NCBI RefSeq assembly: GCF_020447315.1
Contig: NZ_JAJADQ010000009.1
Coordinates: 62,001 to 126,000, forward strand
Length of the DNA: 64,000 nt
Source of the DNA: Hymenobacter nitidus
GTDB taxonomy: Bacteria > Bacteroidota > Bacteroidia > Cytophagales > Hymenobacteraceae
Direction: 5' to 3'
Shown: positions 61,657 through 64,000 of the stretch, in pieces
Layout: every line of letters begins with the position of its first letter
How positions within the stretch are numbered: the first letter of the stretch is position 1
Translations under genes and position numbers: made by a program
The notes under the pieces: generated by a model
Databases searched by the model: none
What the model saw: only the letters and a program-made list of their open reading frames with translations
What the model was told of the DNA's origin: nothing

Positions 61657-62214
61657 ATGAGCGATATTCGTGTTCCTGAAATAAAGATGGTGGACGCGCC
61701 CGACGGCGTGGAAGGCGCTGGCTTTTTCGCCACCTCACTGGAATCGGTGGTGGGCATGGCCCGCGCCAACTCCCTGTGGCCCCTGCCTTTTGCTACTTCC
61801 TGCTGCGGCATCGAGTTTATGGCTACCATGGGCTCGCACTACGACATCTCCCGCTTCGGCTCGGAGCGCCCCTCCTTCTCGCCCCGGCAGGCCGACCTGC
61901 TGATGGTAATGGGCACCATCGCCAAGAAAATGGCGCCCATCGTGAAGCAGGTGTACGAGCAGATGGCCGAGCCCCGCTGGGTGCTGGCCATGGGTGCCTG
62001 TGCCTGCTCGGGTGGTATTTTCGACTCCTACTCCGTGCTCCAGGGCATCGACCGGATTATTCCCGTCGATGTGTATGTGCCCGGCTGCCCGCCCCGCCCC
62101 GAGCAGGTGCTCGACGGCCTGATGCGCGTGCAGGATCTGGCCCGCACCGAATCGATTCGCCGCCGCAACGCGCCCGAGTACCAGGCGCTGCTGGCTTCTT
62201 ACAACATCAAGTAG
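61657..62214 (+). CDS. nuoB: NADH-quinone oxidoreductase subunit B
   Basis: A 185-residue peripheral subunit of complex I that holds the N2 [4Fe-4S] cluster. Ligand motifs: ATSCCGIEFMA, MGACACSGG and VPGCPPRPEQVLDGLM. The tandem Cys pair and both later Cys are present, so the cluster should be complete. It passes electrons to quinone. Confidence 0.97.
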   Translation: MSDIRVPEIKMVDAPDGVEGAGFFATSLESVVGMARANSLWPLPFATSCCGIEFMATMGSHYDISRFGSERPSFSPRQADLLMVMGTIAKKMAPIVKQVYEQMAEPRWVLAMGACACSGGIFDSYSVLQGIDRIIPVDVYVPGCPPRPEQVLDGLMRVQDLARTESIRRRNAPEYQALLASYNIK

Positions 62215-62283
62215 TTTGGACGCTGGCCCTTTCGGTACTCTGCCGAAAGGGCCAGTTTTCGCCTCTTAGCTTCTCGTACAGGA

Positions 62284-62853
62284 ATGGCTGAAAATACCCA
62301 AGAATCCGCGGCAGCACCAGAAGAAACGGCGGCCCCGCTAGACCCGCAAGCAGCCAAGAACGCCCAGTTGCTTGCGCTGCTGCACCGCCTGTTCGGCGCC
62401 GACACGTTTACCGACGTGCACGAGCCCTACGGCCTGCTGACGGTGACCACGACGCGGGAGCGGATTCACGAAATCATGGCCGGCCTGCAGCAGGATCAGG
62501 AGTTGCAGATGAACTTCCTGACCACGATGTGCGGCATTCACTACCCCGAAAACGAGGGCAAGGAGTTGGGCATGATTTACCACGTGCACAGCTTGGTGAA
62601 CAACCTACGCCTGCGCCTCAAGATTTTCTTCCCCATTGCCGATCCGACGGTTCCTACGCTAACCGACCTCTACGCCACGGCCAACTGGATGGAGCGCGAG
62701 GCCTACGACTTCTACGGCATCATCTTCACGGGCCACCCCAACCTCATCCGCATTCTGAATGTGGAAGACATGGACTACCACCCCATGCGCAAGGAGTACG
62801 CGCTGGAAGATGGTACCCGCGAAGACAAAACAGACCTTTTCTTCGGCCGCTAG
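62284..62853 (+). CDS. nuoC: NADH-quinone oxidoreductase subunit C
   Basis: A 189-residue peripheral-arm subunit (30-kDa family). Core motifs MCGIHYPENEGKELGMIYHV and WMEREAYDFYGIIFTGHPNL, then the C-terminal HPMRKEYALEDGTREDKTD. It is a separate gene, not fused to nuoD. The N-terminus has an Ala/Glu-rich extension of ~25 residues. Confidence 0.96.
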   Translation: MAENTQESAAAPEETAAPLDPQAAKNAQLLALLHRLFGADTFTDVHEPYGLLTVTTTRERIHEIMAGLQQDQELQMNFLTTMCGIHYPENEGKELGMIYHVHSLVNNLRLRLKIFFPIADPTVPTLTDLYATANWMEREAYDFYGIIFTGHPNLIRILNVEDMDYHPMRKEYALEDGTREDKTDLFFGR

Positions 62854-62871
62854 GCCCCTGATTACTATATC

Positions 62872-64000
62872 ATGGCAGTAAACGACACGCTGGAAGGCAC
62901 CCACAAGATCATCCAGGAAGCTAAGGAACAGCAGCAGAACAGCGGCCTCGTTCCCACGCTCAACGACTTCTCGCAGGAGCTGACGACCCTGAACCTGGGT
63001 CCGACGCACCCGGCTACGCACGGCATTTTCCAGAACATCCTGCAAATGGATGGGGAGCGGATTATTTCCGGCGTGCCGACCATCGGCTACATTCACCGGG
63101 CTTTTGAGAAGATTGCCGAGCGCCGGCCCTTCTACCAAATCACGCCCCTCACCGACCGGATGAACTACTGTTCGTCGCCCATCAACAATATGGGCTGGCA
63201 CATGACGGTAGAGAAGCTGCTCGGCGTGACGGTGCCCAAGCGCGCCCAGTACATGCGCGTCATTGCCATGGAACTGGCCCGCATCACCGACCACCTCATC
63301 TGTAACTCCATCCTGGGCGTGGACACGGGTGCTTTCACCGGCTTCCTCTACGTGTTCCAGGAGCGCGAGAAGGTGTACGAGATTTACGAGGAAATCTGCG
63401 GTGCCCGCCTCACCACCAACATGGGTCGCGTGGGCGGCATGGAGCGCGACTTCTCGGATGTCGCCATCCAGAAGCTGCGCGACTGGCTCAAGACCTTCCC
63501 GGCGGTGATGAAGGAGTTTGAGTCCATGTTCAACCGCAACCGCATCTTCATGGACCGCGTGGTGAACGTGGGCCCGATTACGGCGGAAAAAGCGCTGAAC
63601 TACGGCTTCACCGGCCCCAACCTGCGCGCCGCTGGCGTCGACTACGACGTGCGGGCCATGAACCCCTACTCCAGCTACGAGGACTTCGAGTTCGAAATTC
63701 CCGTGGGCACCAAGGGCGACACCTACGACCGGTTCATGGTGCGCAACGAGGAAATCTGGCAGAGCCTGCGCATCATCAACCAGGCCCTGGAAAACCTGCC
63801 CGAAGGTCCGTTCCACGCCGATGCGCCGCACTACTACCTGCCCCCCAAGCAGGCCGTGTACAAGAACATGGAGGCCCTGATCTACCACTTCAAAATCATC
63901 ATGGGTGAGATTGAAGCGCCGGTGGGTGAGGTGTATCACTCCGTGGAAGGCGGCAACGGCGAGTTGGGCTTCTACCTGATTTCCGACGGGGGCCGCACGC
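62872..64000 (+). CDS. nuoD: NADH-quinone oxidoreductase subunit D, partial at window edge
   Basis: The ATG at 62872 opens a frame that stays open to the window end (376 residues visible, C-terminus missing). It is the 49-kDa family: LNLGPTHPATHGIFQNILQM, the quinone-site GYIHRAFEKIAERRPF, and LTDRMNYCSSPINNMGW. It continues with DYDVRAMNPYSSYEDFEFEI and YHSVEGGNGELGFYLISDGG. It is 18 bases after nuoC, in the same operon. Confidence 0.97.
   Translation, partial: MAVNDTLEGTHKIIQEAKEQQQNSGLVPTLNDFSQELTTLNLGPTHPATHGIFQNILQMDGERIISGVPTIGYIHRAFEKIAERRPFYQITPLTDRMNYCSSPINNMGWHMTVEKLLGVTVPKRAQYMRVIAMELARITDHLICNSILGVDTGAFTGFLYVFQEREKVYEIYEEICGARLTTNMGRVGGMERDFSDVAIQKLRDWLKTFPAVMKEFESMFNRNRIFMDRVVNVGPITAEKALNYGFTGPNLRAAGVDYDVRAMNPYSSYEDFEFEIPVGTKGDTYDRFMVRNEEIWQSLRIINQALENLPEGPFHADAPHYYLPPKQAVYKNMEALIYHFKIIMGEIEAPVGEVYHSVEGGNGELGFYLISDGGRT

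Overview
The window looks like a chromosome segment from a high-GC member of Bacteroidota, most like the Hymenobacter group of Cytophagales. Three predicted secreted proteins carry type IX secretion C-terminal sorting domains. There is a SusC/SusD pair. Several start sites follow the Bacteroidota promoter pattern TTG-N17..22-TAnnTTTG. The nuoA, nuoB, nuoC and nuoD genes are separate. I saw no tRNA, rRNA, insertion sequence or CRISPR array.

Layout. 1-2967 (minus): three-subunit molybdenum hydroxylase of the PaoABC/YagTSR type, with the large subunit cut by the window edge. 3383-8626: secreted pectate lyase, PfkB-type sugar kinase, GNAT acetyltransferase, S41-like protease and a short-chain dehydrogenase. 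8923-15446: a T9SS surface protein, hypothetical envelope proteins, and a 21-bp tandem repeat at 14433-14620. 15722-17410: one strikingly AT-rich gene for a P-loop ATPase, apparently acquired, sitting next to clpB (17551-20166). 20259-24229: small secreted, lipoprotein and membrane proteins, including tandem paralogues, one of them broken by an amber codon. 24775-28509: a 1244-residue repetitive T9SS surface protein. 28667-36394: HupE/UreJ-like protein, M1 peptidase, lipoproteins, cupin, PH-domain protein, type II NADH dehydrogenase and others. 36496-38642: ArsR regulator, thioredoxin-like ferredoxin, an unknown protein and a YjjG nucleotidase.

38697-45374 is the most interesting part, a class I lanthipeptide (RiPP) locus. 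It has a full-length LanB dehydratase, a LanC-like protein with no cysteine at all, and an embedded LytS/LytTR two-component system. A 58-residue precursor-like peptide is encoded on the minus strand at 40098-40274. It has a good promoter of its own and a strong hairpin separating it from lanC. No transporter or leader peptidase is visible in the window.

45731-49093: P-loop nucleotide kinase-like protein, a small hypothetical, pruA, and a lipoprotein gene broken by an amber codon. 49159-59280 (minus): a polysaccharide utilization locus in the order SusC, SusD, GH3, GH31. It is read divergently from a Nudix/winged-helix (NrtR/AraR-like) regulator at 59869-60660. The GH31 carries a PA14-like insert, which points to alpha-xylosidase and hence possibly xyloglucan oligosaccharides. 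61183-64000: the start of the nuo operon (complex I), preceded by a textbook Bacteroidota promoter and cut within nuoD.

All family calls come from reading motifs in the translated sequence; no database search was run.
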